In this document: positions 11,133-19,052 of the stretch, piece after piece
Layout: each line of letters opens with the position of its first letter
Position numbering within the stretch: position 1 is the stretch's first letter
Assembly (NCBI RefSeq): GCF_014635845.1
Contig: NZ_BMDP01000001.1
Location: forward strand, 186,001 to 250,000
Length of the DNA stretch: 64,000 bases
Origin: Oxalicibacterium solurbis
GTDB taxonomy: Bacteria; Pseudomonadota; Gammaproteobacteria; Burkholderiales; Burkholderiaceae_D
Direction of reading: 5' to 3'
Program-made: the position numbers and the translations under genes
Notes under the pieces: generated by a model
What the model saw: the letters and a program-made list of their open reading frames with translations, nothing else
What the model was told of the DNA's origin: nothing
Database searches by the model: none

Positions 11133-11495
11133 TCAATACCCGGGTGAATTGGCAGCGGCAACGACGACGATTTCGACCAGCCGCTCAGGATCGGGAAAAG
11201 TGACCGCCACAGTGGCACGCGGCGGCGTATGACCGGCCGGCACCCAGGCATTCCACGCAGTGTTCATGCCATCGAAATCGCGAACGTCGGCAATGAAAAT
11301 CTGGCAGGACAGGATGCGCGTCTTGTCGCTGCCGGCTTCGGCCAGCAGGCGATCGATGTGACCGAGGACTTCGCGCGTCTGGCCCTGGATATCCTGCGAA
11401 ACGTCTTCCGCAATCTGGCCGGCCAGATAGACGGTGCCGTTATGGATGGCGATTTCGGAAAGCGTGTCGCCGATGTGCAAGCGAGTGATATTCAT
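11133..11495 (-). CDS. RidA/YjgF-family protein
   Basis: About 120 residues from the ATG at 11495 (upstream in-frame starts are TTG only). It has the YjgF/YER057c/UK114 fold pattern: NGTVYLAGQIAED, a middle segment with TREVLGHIDRLLAEAG and ILSCQIFIAD, and PPRATVAVTFPDPERLVEI. The ATVAV arginine (PRAT) corresponds to the carboxylate-binding Arg of RidA deaminases. RidA hydrolyses reactive enamine/imine intermediates, but this paralogue is divergent and its substrate is unknown. It sits between an alpha/beta hydrolase and relA in one minus-strand run. Confidence 0.85.
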   Translation of the reverse strand: MNITRLHIGDTLSEIAIHNGTVYLAGQIAEDVSQDIQGQTREVLGHIDRLLAEAGSDKTRILSCQIFIADVRDFDGMNTAWNAWVPAGHTPPRATVAVTFPDPERLVEIVVVAAANSPGY

Positions 11496-11525
11496 GATAA
11501 TCGGCAATATGGGGACGAGAAGCCA

Positions 11526-12392
11526 TCATGCAAGCAGAAATTTGCGCGCAATGGCGATCTGCGTCGGATCGACGAAAGTAGGAGCGTGACCGACACCAGG
11601 AATCTCGATCAGCGCGGCCTTCGGTCCGCGCTGTGTCATCGCCTGCGCCGTCTCGCGCGACAGCAGGTCCGATTCGGCACCGCGCAACAGCAGTGTCGGA
11701 CAGGCAATCGCATCGTAGGAATTCCACAACAGCGCTTCGGCCTGGTGCACGTCCTGTTCCGTCATGCCGCGCATCGTGATACCGAGCGCAGGGTCGTAGC
11801 CGAACATCCATTGGCCGTCCGCATCCTGCCGCAACACGTCGCTTGCCAGCTTGTGCCATTGCGCATCGGTATGCGGGCCGAAGGACAGCGAAACCTGCCG
11901 CACGTATTCGACACCCTGTTCCAGCGTCGCGAAACGGATCGGCTGGCCGATGTATTCGCCGATACGTGCCAGCGCCGGCACATTCAGCGTCGGCCCGATG
12001 TCGTTCAGCAGCAGCTTGCGAATCGGCGAACCCGCAAGCGACGCCAGCAACATGCCGATCAGACCTCCCATCGACGTGCCGATCCAGTGCACCGATTCGA
12101 CGTTCAGACGCGCAATCAGTGTCACCATGTCGGCAACATACTGCGGCACCTGATACGCCAGCGGGTCGCGCAGGCGATCGGAACGGCCTCGGCCGACCAC
12201 GTCCGGGCAAATAATGCGATAGCTGCCGCACAGTTCTATGGCCAATGCATCGAAATCGTCCGACACGCGCGTCAAGCCGTGCACGCAGATCAGCGTTGCC
12301 GGATTTTGCGGATCGCCCCATTCCTTGTAAGCCATCCGGTGCAATCCTGAAGGAGACAGGCATTGCACCGTCCGGATGTGTGGCTGCGTCAT
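11526..12392 (-). CDS. Alpha/beta hydrolase
   Basis: 288 residues from ATG 12392; the frame opens earlier but that part overlaps the preceding gene and is not conserved-looking. Alpha/beta hydrolase features: oxyanion-hole HG in LICVHGLTRVSDDF, the nucleophile elbow GTSMGG (Ser), and a likely catalytic His in PGVGHAPTF near the C-terminus, with a candidate Asp in AESDLLS. Substrate unknown; probably a small ester or lactone. It lies 28 bases after the SDR gene and is probably co-transcribed with it, the RidA-like gene and relA. Confidence 0.85.
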   Translation of the reverse strand: MTQPHIRTVQCLSPSGLHRMAYKEWGDPQNPATLICVHGLTRVSDDFDALAIELCGSYRIICPDVVGRGRSDRLRDPLAYQVPQYVADMVTLIARLNVESVHWIGTSMGGLIGMLLASLAGSPIRKLLLNDIGPTLNVPALARIGEYIGQPIRFATLEQGVEYVRQVSLSFGPHTDAQWHKLASDVLRQDADGQWMFGYDPALGITMRGMTEQDVHQAEALLWNSYDAIACPTLLLRGAESDLLSRETAQAMTQRGPKAALIEIPGVGHAPTFVDPTQIAIARKFLLA

Positions 12393-12420
12393 TCTTGTTC
12401 GTTCTCTTTGCAGTGGCTGA

Positions 12421-13197
12421 TCAGGCTGCGCTGATGCCGTCGTCGGCATTCATGATCGCACCATTGATGAAATGCGATTCTTCGGCCGCCAGCAACAACA
12501 GCAGGCTGTCCAGGTCTTCCGGCTTGCCGAGGCGCTTGCGCGGCAACGTTTCCATCAACTGGCGGCCCTGCTCGCTGTTGAAATAGTTCATGTTCATTTC
12601 GGTGCCGATATAACCGGGACAGATCGCATTGACGTTGATGCCGAAACGTCCCCACTCCACCGCCATCGATTTCGTCATCTGGATGACGGCAGCCTTGCTG
12701 ATGCAGTACAGCCCGAGTTCCGGCACGGTGCGCTGCCCCGCCACTGAAGCAATATTGATGATGCGATGCTGCTTGCGCGGATCCCCCTTGTGGCGGGCGA
12801 TCATGCGCTTGGCCGTTTCCTGCGCGACGAAGAAAGCGCCGCGCTGATTGGTATCCATCACATAGGCATAGTCGTCCGGCGTGACGTCGGTCAGCCGGCG
12901 ATTCATCGAAACGCCTGCATTGTTGACGAGGATATCGATCGCGCCCGCTTCCGTTTCGGCATGCGCGATCGCCGATTTGATGCTGGCGTAATCGGTCACG
13001 TCGAGCGATACGACATGCGCCGCACCGCCTTCGGCCTCGATTTCCGCACGCAATTCCTTCAGTCGCTCGGTACGGCGAGATGCCAGCACGACCTGCGCAC
13101 CGCCCATCGCCAGGACTTTTGCAAAACGCTCACCCAGCCCACTGGAGGCACCAGTCACCAGCGCCACCTTGCCTTCGAAATTGACTTCTATGCCCAC
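12421..13197 (-). CDS. Short-chain dehydrogenase/reductase (SDR) family oxidoreductase
   Basis: 258 residues, classical SDR. NAD(P)-binding VTGASSGLGERFA near residue 15, an RRTER after beta-2 that suggests NADP(H) preference, NNAGV at about 93, and catalytic Ser plus YCISK (Tyr-x3-Lys) near 165. The PGYIGTEMN segment follows. It may act on a 3-oxoacyl or related carbonyl compound, but substrate cannot be read from sequence. It is divergent from the ETF-QO gene, with a 167-base gap that must hold both promoters. Confidence 0.9.
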   Translation of the reverse strand: MGIEVNFEGKVALVTGASSGLGERFAKVLAMGGAQVVLASRRTERLKELRAEIEAEGGAAHVVSLDVTDYASIKSAIAHAETEAGAIDILVNNAGVSMNRRLTDVTPDDYAYVMDTNQRGAFFVAQETAKRMIARHKGDPRKQHRIINIASVAGQRTVPELGLYCISKAAVIQMTKSMAVEWGRFGINVNAICPGYIGTEMNMNYFNSEQGRQLMETLPRKRLGKPEDLDSLLLLLAAEESHFINGAIMNADDGISAA

Positions 13198-13364
13198 AAA
13201 TTCCCCCGATTATCGACGCCTGCCGGCGAAATCCATGCCGGAAGCGTTATGATTACACGAAAGCACCGCAATAAAAGCATTTCCTCTTTGCCCAGCCGGC
13301 AAATCGATGGACAATCCTGCTTGCCCCTGAACACTATCGCCGCATCATTCGGCACTCTCGATAC

Positions 13365-15047
13365 ATGACTTCCACTTCCGCCTCCAGCCTGCTCGAACAA
13401 TACGGTCCCCGCGACACGATGGAATACGACGTCGTCATCGTCGGCGGCGGTCCGGCCGGCCTGGCTGCTGCCATCCGGCTCAAGCAGCTTGCCGCCGAAA
13501 AGGAACAGGAAGTTTCCGTCTGCATACTGGAAAAAGGCGGCGAGCTCGGCGCACACATCCTGTCCGGCGCGGTAATGGATCCGCGCGCGATGGAAGAACT
13601 GTTCCCCGACTGGAAGGAACGCGGCGCGCCGCTGAATACACCGGTTACCGAAGATCGTTTCCTCTTCCTCGGCAAGGAAAAGGCGTTGCGCACGCCCAAT
13701 TTCATGCTGCCGTCCTGCCTGCAGAATCACGGCAACTACATCGTTTCGCTCGCCAACGTCGTGCGCTGGCTCGGCCAGCAGGCCGAGGCAGCGGGCGTCG
13801 AAATCTTTCCCGGCTTTCCTGCGGCGGAAATCCTGTACAACGACGATGGCTCCGTCAAGGGTGTTGCCACCGGCAACATGGGCGTCGGCCGCGACGGACA
13901 ACCGACCGAGGCATTCCAGCTCGGCATGGAGCTGCATGCGAAGTACACTCTGTTCGCCGAAGGCGCGCGCGGTCATCTCGGCCGTCAGCTGATGGAGAAA
14001 TTCAATCTGGCCGACGGCAAGGCGCCGCAATCCTACGCGATCGGTATCAAGGAGCTGTGGGAAATCGATCCGGCGCAACACAAGCCAGGCCTCGTCATTC
14101 ACACGGCCGGCTGGCCGCTTGCCAGCGATACCTATGGCGGCTCCTTCCTGTATCACCTGGAAAACAATCAGGTCGTCGTCGGTTACGTCGTCGGCCTCGG
14201 TTACGACAATCCCTATCTGTCGCCATTCGAGGAATTCCAGCGCTACAAGACACATCCGGAAATCCGCCGCTTCTTCGAAAACGGCAAGCGCATTTCCTAT
14301 GGCGCGCGCGCCATCACTGCTGGCGGCCTGCAATCGCTGCCGAAGCTTGTCTTCCCGGGCGGTGCACTGATCGGCTGCGAAGCAGGCTTTCTCAATGCCA
14401 GCCGCATCAAGGGCAGTCATGCCGCGATGAAGAGCGGCATGATGGTGGCCGAAACCGCTTTTGCCGCGCTGACCAGTGGCCGCCAGCGAGATGAATTGAC
14501 GGACTATCCAGCCGCGTTCGAACAGTCTTGGCTGCATGAAGAATTGCATGTCGCGCGCAACTTCAAGCCATGGATGAGCAAAGGTCTGTATCTCGGCACG
14601 CTGATGTTCGGCATCGACCAGATCGTCTTCCGTGGCAAGGCACCATGGACGCTGCACAATACCCATCCCGACCATACCTGCCTGCGCCCGGCCTCCGCCT
14701 TCCAGCCCATCACTTATCCCAAGCCCGACAACAAGCTGACTTTCGATCGCTTGTCGTCGGTTTTCCTGTCGAATACGAATCACGCGGAAAACCAGCCCAT
14801 CCACCTGACGTTGAAAAATCCCGACGTGCCGGTACAAGTAAATCTCGCGGAATATGCGGGACCGGAGGCACGTTATTGCCCGGCCGCAGTCTATGAATTC
14901 GTGAAGGACGATGCCGGCCAGGACAAGCTGCAGATCAACGCGCAAAATTGCGTGCACTGCAAGACATGCGACATCAAGGATCCGACGCAGAACATCGTCT
15001 GGGTGACGCCGGAAGGCGGCGGTGGACCAAATTACCCCAACATGTAA
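13365..15047 (+). CDS. Electron transfer flavoprotein-ubiquinone oxidoreductase
   Basis: 560 residues. A membrane-associated enzyme that passes electrons from reduced ETF (fatty-acid and amino-acid oxidation) to ubiquinone. The FAD-binding GxGxxG is in VVIVGGGPAGLAAAIRL at about residue 25. A ubiquinone-binding region with GARAITAGGLQSLPK lies mid-protein, and the C-terminal 4Fe-4S cluster ligands are in NCVHCKTCDIKDP. The ending GGGGPNYPNM is typical of the family. The ATG at 13365 gives the usual N-terminus (EQYGPRDTMEYDV). ETF alpha/beta genes are not in the window. It ends at a bidirectional terminator. Confidence 0.96.
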   Translation: MTSTSASSLLEQYGPRDTMEYDVVIVGGGPAGLAAAIRLKQLAAEKEQEVSVCILEKGGELGAHILSGAVMDPRAMEELFPDWKERGAPLNTPVTEDRFLFLGKEKALRTPNFMLPSCLQNHGNYIVSLANVVRWLGQQAEAAGVEIFPGFPAAEILYNDDGSVKGVATGNMGVGRDGQPTEAFQLGMELHAKYTLFAEGARGHLGRQLMEKFNLADGKAPQSYAIGIKELWEIDPAQHKPGLVIHTAGWPLASDTYGGSFLYHLENNQVVVGYVVGLGYDNPYLSPFEEFQRYKTHPEIRRFFENGKRISYGARAITAGGLQSLPKLVFPGGALIGCEAGFLNASRIKGSHAAMKSGMMVAETAFAALTSGRQRDELTDYPAAFEQSWLHEELHVARNFKPWMSKGLYLGTLMFGIDQIVFRGKAPWTLHNTHPDHTCLRPASAFQPITYPKPDNKLTFDRLSSVFLSNTNHAENQPIHLTLKNPDVPVQVNLAEYAGPEARYCPAAVYEFVKDDAGQDKLQINAQNCVHCKTCDIKDPTQNIVWVTPEGGGGPNYPNM

Positions 15048-15053
15048 TCGCCC

Positions 15054-15082
15054 AATAAAAAAGCCGCTAACGCGGCTTTTTT
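15054..15082. terminator. Bidirectional terminator between ETF-QO and Nudix genes
   Basis: Stem AAGCCGC-TAAC-GCGGCTT at 15061-15078, flanked by AATAAAA on one side and TTTTTTATT on the other, so both converging transcripts get a U tract. Confidence 0.85.
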
Positions 15083-15110
15083 ATTGGCGATAGCAATCGA
15101 TTCCTAATCG

Positions 15111-15665
15111 TCAGGCCTTCCAGGCGCCGCCCAGAATTTTTTCCAACCAGAAGGTACCGATAATGGTTTTGACATCGGTGATCTGCCCTTCCCGAATCCA
15201 TCCCATCAATTCATCCTGTTTTGCACTGAATACGTCGAGGAACTCCTCGTCATCCAGCTTGCGCTCGCCCGCCGTCAAGCCGCGTGCCAGAAACAAATCG
15301 AGATGTTCATCGGAATAGGCAATGGCGTTGTGAATCGTACAGACGAACTGCCAGTCGCGGGCCGTATAACCGGTTTCCTCCAGCAGTTCGCGCTTGGCGC
15401 AATCCAGCGATGCCTCGCCCGGATCGATTTTCCCCGCCGGGAATTCGATGAATACGCGATTCAGCGGATAACGGAATTGGCGTTCCAGCAAAATGGTGCC
15501 ATCGTCGAACACCGGCAGGATGACGACCGCACCAGGATGACGGATGTATTCTCGCGTTGCCCGGCTATCGTTCGGCAGGCGCACGACATCCTTCTGTACC
15601 TTCAGGAAAGAACCGTCATAGGCCAGCGTGCTGTCCATACGGGTCTCTTTCAGATGATCATCCAT
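15111..15665 (-). CDS. Nudix hydrolase, ADP-ribose pyrophosphatase type
   Basis: 184 residues from ATG 15665, which has GGAG six bases upstream; a TTG start at 15680 is less likely. The full Nudix box is present: GKIDPGEASLDCAKRELLEE followed by TGY, with the Gly, both Glu pairs and Arg in place. The preceding FIEFPAG and the length match ADP-ribose pyrophosphatases (ADP-ribose to AMP and ribose 5-phosphate). It sits 28 bases downstream of the DUF2818 gene at the 3' end of the nuo cluster and may be read from it; a link to NAD(H) turnover is conjecture. Confidence 0.9.
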   Translation of the reverse strand: MDDHLKETRMDSTLAYDGSFLKVQKDVVRLPNDSRATREYIRHPGAVVILPVFDDGTILLERQFRYPLNRVFIEFPAGKIDPGEASLDCAKRELLEETGYTARDWQFVCTIHNAIAYSDEHLDLFLARGLTAGERKLDDEEFLDVFSAKQDELMGWIREGQITDVKTIIGTFWLEKILGGAWKA

Positions 15666-15693
15666 GTGTTGCTCCGGCAAGTGAAAGACTGCA

Positions 15694-15999
15694 TCAGCGC
15701 CGGCGACGTCGCATGTAACGCATGACGAAGCCCGGATAAGCCAATACCAGGAACAGACAAGCCGTCACCGCATAGAATTCCCATCCCTGCGGAAAAACAT
15801 TCCCCATCTGCGCTTCCAGCAAATGGGCAATCAGGCCGACGAAACAATAGAGAAGCAGCAACTCGATCAGGCGAAGCCAGACCGGCTTCACCGTCATCGG
15901 GACAGGAATGACGGCAAACAGCCGCTCATTGAAGAAAGGAAGGTTGGCGCCGAACAGCGCCAACAGGATCACAAACCAGCTTGCCAGCGAAACATCCAC
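15694..15999 (-). CDS. DUF2818-type small membrane protein after nuoN
   Basis: 101 residues with three or so hydrophobic segments (about 7-22, 42-60, 75-92) and a very basic tail MRRRRR. It starts with GTG at 15999, 11 bases after the nuoN stop. I recognise it as the DUF2818 protein that follows nuoN in many betaproteobacteria. Function is not established; position suggests a role in complex I assembly or stability, which is inference only. Confidence 0.8.
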   Translation of the reverse strand: MDVSLASWFVILLALFGANLPFFNERLFAVIPVPMTVKPVWLRLIELLLLYCFVGLIAHLLEAQMGNVFPQGWEFYAVTACLFLVLAYPGFVMRYMRRRRR

Positions 16000-16010
16000 C
16001 GGCGCGGCCG

Positions 16011-17495
16011 TCAGGAAGCCAGCGTCTTGACGATGGCTGCAGCACAGGCAGCCATCAGTGGGCCAGGCAGCAGACCGAGAACCAGCACGGCAGCGCCGTT
16101 GATGCTCAGCGCTGCGCGCACATCCACGCTTGCCGTGATGACCGTCGTATCCGCCGGTTCGTCAAAATACATGACCTTGACGACGCGCAGATAGTAATAG
16201 GCACCGATCAGCGAGAACATGACAGCAATGATCGCCAGCCAGATCTGGCCCGTGCTCAGCACAGCCTGCAAGACCGACAGCTTCGCATAGAAACCGACGA
16301 CCGGTGGCACGCCAGCCAGCGAGAACATCATCAGCAGCATGACCAGGGCAAACCATGGGCTGCGCTGGTTCAGGCCCTTGAAGTCATCGATGTTTTCCGC
16401 TTCGAAGCCGGCACGCGACAACAGCATGATCACGCCGAACACACCCAGCGTGGTCAGCACGTAGGTGATCGAGTAGAACATCGCGGCGCCATAGCCGTTG
16501 GTCGACGAACCATCCGCACCGGGAACAATGCCGGACAGCAGGCCCAACAGGATGAAGCCCATTTGCGAAATCGTCGAATATGCCAGCATGCGCTTGATGT
16601 TGGTCTGCACGATTGCCGTGATGTTACCGATGGCCATCGACAGCACGGCCAGAATCGTCAGCATCTGCTGCCAGTCAACCGACAATGCAGGCAGCGCCTC
16701 GACCAGCAGGCGGATCGCGATCACGAAAGTCGCCAGTTTCGGCGCACCACCCAGCAATAACGTAACGGCAGTCGGCGCTCCCTGGTACACGTCAGGCACC
16801 CACATGTGGAACGGAACCGCACCCAGCTTGAATGCCAGACCTGCAACGATGAACACCAGGCCGAACACCAGCACCGGCTTGTTGATCGCACCACTGGCAA
16901 TGGCACGCGCCACTTCGATCAGATCCAGCGTGCCGGTCGCACCATACAGCATCGAAATGCCGTACAGCAGGAAACCGGAAGCCAGTGCGCCCAGCACGAA
17001 ATACTTCATTGCCGCTTCGGTCGAAATCGCATGATTGCGGCGCATTGCCACCAGCGCATACAGCGACAACGACATCATTTCGAGACCAAGGTAGATGATC
17101 AGGAAGTTGTTGGCCGAGATCATCACCATCTGGCCCAGCAACGAGAACAGCGACAGCAGATAAAACTCGCCGCCATGCTGGCCGCTCACCATCTGACGAT
17201 CGGTCGCGTACTGACGCGAATAAACCAGCGTCAGACCGACGGCAACATACGAACAAATCTTCATCAGGTTCGCCATCGGATCGGAAACGAACATGCCGCC
17301 GAATGCGTATGCCGTGGTGCCGCTATTGATATCGCAGAACGACAGCACGCCGCACACGACCAGCGCGATCAGCGACAGTGTATAGGTCACGTTGCGCTTG
17401 GCATCCGTCAGGAACAGATCGACCAGCAGAATCGCCATGATGGCGACTGCTAGGAAGATTTCGGGAAGGACCAGTGTCAGATTCAGATTATTCAT
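16011..17495 (-). CDS. nuoN: NADH-quinone oxidoreductase subunit N
   Basis: 494 residues, about 14 transmembrane helices, antiporter-like (Mrp-related) proton-pumping subunit of complex I. Diagnostic stretches are [14 protein letters not shown] (Glu in helix 5), [17 protein letters not shown], and [11 protein letters not shown]. It is the last structural gene of the nuo operon and follows nuoM by 40 bases. No anomaly seen. Confidence 0.97.
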   Translation of the reverse strand: MNNLNLTLVLPEIFLAVAIMAILLVDLFLTDAKRNVTYTLSLIALVVCGVLSFCDINSGTTAYAFGGMFVSDPMANLMKICSYVAVGLTLVYSRQYATDRQMVSGQHGGEFYLLSLFSLLGQMVMISANNFLIIYLGLEMMSLSLYALVAMRRNHAISTEAAMKYFVLGALASGFLLYGISMLYGATGTLDLIEVARAIASGAINKPVLVFGLVFIVAGLAFKLGAVPFHMWVPDVYQGAPTAVTLLLGGAPKLATFVIAIRLLVEALPALSVDWQQMLTILAVLSMAIGNITAIVQTNIKRMLAYSTISQMGFILLGLLSGIVPGADGSSTNGYGAAMFYSITYVLTTLGVFGVIMLLSRAGFEAENIDDFKGLNQRSPWFALVMLLMMFSLAGVPPVVGFYAKLSVLQAVLSTGQIWLAIIAVMFSLIGAYYYLRVVKVMYFDEPADTTVITASVDVRAALSINGAAVLVLGLLPGPLMAACAAAIVKTLAS

Positions 17496-17535
17496 GGTGT
17501 CGCAATATTGGTGCGTTCAGTGGCGTGGCCGCGCA

Positions 17536-19026
17536 TTAATTGATTTTCGAAATCGCGACGTGCTTGAGCAGGTCGGTCACGGAAGTCTGCATCGCATCGG
17601 TGAACGGAGCCGGATAAAGGCCCATGCCCAACACCGCGATAGCCAGCAAGGCAAGCATCAGGAATTCACGCTTGCTGAGATCGGTCAACTCAGCGACGTG
17701 CTTGTTGGCGATTTCGCCAAAAATCACGCGCTTGGCCAGCCACAACGAATAGGCCGCCCCCAGGATCAGTGCTGTCGCTGCCAGCAAGCCGATCCAGAAA
17801 TTGAACTGGACGGCACCCAGGATCACCATGAATTCGCCGATGAAGCCCGAAGTCGCCGGTAAACCTGCATTGCCCATCGAGAACAGGATGAAGAAGGCCG
17901 CGAATTTCGGCATCGTGTTGACGACACCACCGTAGTCGGCGATCTGGCGCGAATGCATGCGATCGTACAGCACGCCGATACACAGGAACATCGCGCCGGA
18001 GACGAAGCCGTGCGAAATCATCTGCACGATACCGCCCTGCACCGCCATGTCGTTGAACATGAAGAAGCCCAGCGTGACGAAGCCCATGTGAGCAATCGAC
18101 GAATACGCGACCAGTTTTTTCATATCGGTCTGTACCAGTGCCACCAGGCCGATGTAGATAACGGCAATCAGCGACAGCGTGATGATAAAGCCCGACAGGT
18201 AATGGCTGGCATCAGGCGTGATCGGCAGCGAAAAACGCAGAAAACCATAAGCGCCCAGTTTCAGCATGATCGCAGCCAGCACGACGGAACCGCCAGTTGG
18301 CGCTTCGACGTGGGCATCCGGCAGCCAGGTATGGACCGGCCACATCGGCACTTTAACCGCAAAAGCCATGAAGAACGCCAGGAAGATCAGGATCTGCGCG
18401 TTCAGCGGCAGTGGCAGCACATGCCATGCCAGGATGTCGAAGCTGTGGCCCGATTGGAAGTACAGGTACAGCAAGGCCACCAGCATCAGCAGAGAGCCGA
18501 GGAAGGTGTACAGGAAGAACTTGATCGATGCGTAGACACGATTCGGACCGCCCCAGACACCGATGATGATGAACATCGGAATCAGCGTCGATTCGAAGAA
18601 TACGTAGAACAGCAAACCGTCGAGCGCGCAGAACACGCCGATCATCAGGCCGGACAGAATCAGGAAAGCACCCATATACTGGGCAACACGCTTCTCGATC
18701 ACTTCCCATGCGGCGATCACGACGAAAATCGTGATGAAGGCAGTCAACACAACGAACCACAGCGACAAGCCATCGACGCCCAACGTGTAGTTGATGTTGA
18801 AGATTTCAATCCACTTGTGGGTCTCGACGAATTGCATGCCGTGCGCAGCGTTGTCGAATTTCTGGATCAGCGGCAGCGTCGCAATGAAACTGACGATCGA
18901 ACCGATCAGTGAAACGATACGCGCAATGGACGGGTTGTCATCGCGACCGACCACCAGAACAAGCACACCGAACGCGATGGGCAACCAGATCGAAAGGCTC
19001 AGGATAGGAAATGTTGACTGCATCAT
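17536..19026 (-). CDS. nuoM: NADH-quinone oxidoreductase subunit M
   Basis: 496 residues, antiporter-like membrane subunit. Characteristic motifs are FFESTLIPMFIIIGVWGG (Glu in helix 5), VPMWPVHTWLPDAHVEAP, and KLVAYSSIAHMGFV. It contributes one of the proton channels of the membrane arm. It lies between nuoL and nuoN in the standard order. Confidence 0.97.
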   Translation of the reverse strand: MMQSTFPILSLSIWLPIAFGVLVLVVGRDDNPSIARIVSLIGSIVSFIATLPLIQKFDNAAHGMQFVETHKWIEIFNINYTLGVDGLSLWFVVLTAFITIFVVIAAWEVIEKRVAQYMGAFLILSGLMIGVFCALDGLLFYVFFESTLIPMFIIIGVWGGPNRVYASIKFFLYTFLGSLLMLVALLYLYFQSGHSFDILAWHVLPLPLNAQILIFLAFFMAFAVKVPMWPVHTWLPDAHVEAPTGGSVVLAAIMLKLGAYGFLRFSLPITPDASHYLSGFIITLSLIAVIYIGLVALVQTDMKKLVAYSSIAHMGFVTLGFFMFNDMAVQGGIVQMISHGFVSGAMFLCIGVLYDRMHSRQIADYGGVVNTMPKFAAFFILFSMGNAGLPATSGFIGEFMVILGAVQFNFWIGLLAATALILGAAYSLWLAKRVIFGEIANKHVAELTDLSKREFLMLALLAIAVLGMGLYPAPFTDAMQTSVTDLLKHVAISKIN

Positions 19027-19052
19027 GATTTTTCTTTGCTTATTTCGCTAAC

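Noticed and set aside
13188-14957. 589-residue minus-strand frame opposite the ETF-QO gene
   Set aside because: The plus-strand protein is a complete, conserved enzyme; the antisense product is rich in Arg, His and Gln with no domain, as expected for a mirrored frame.
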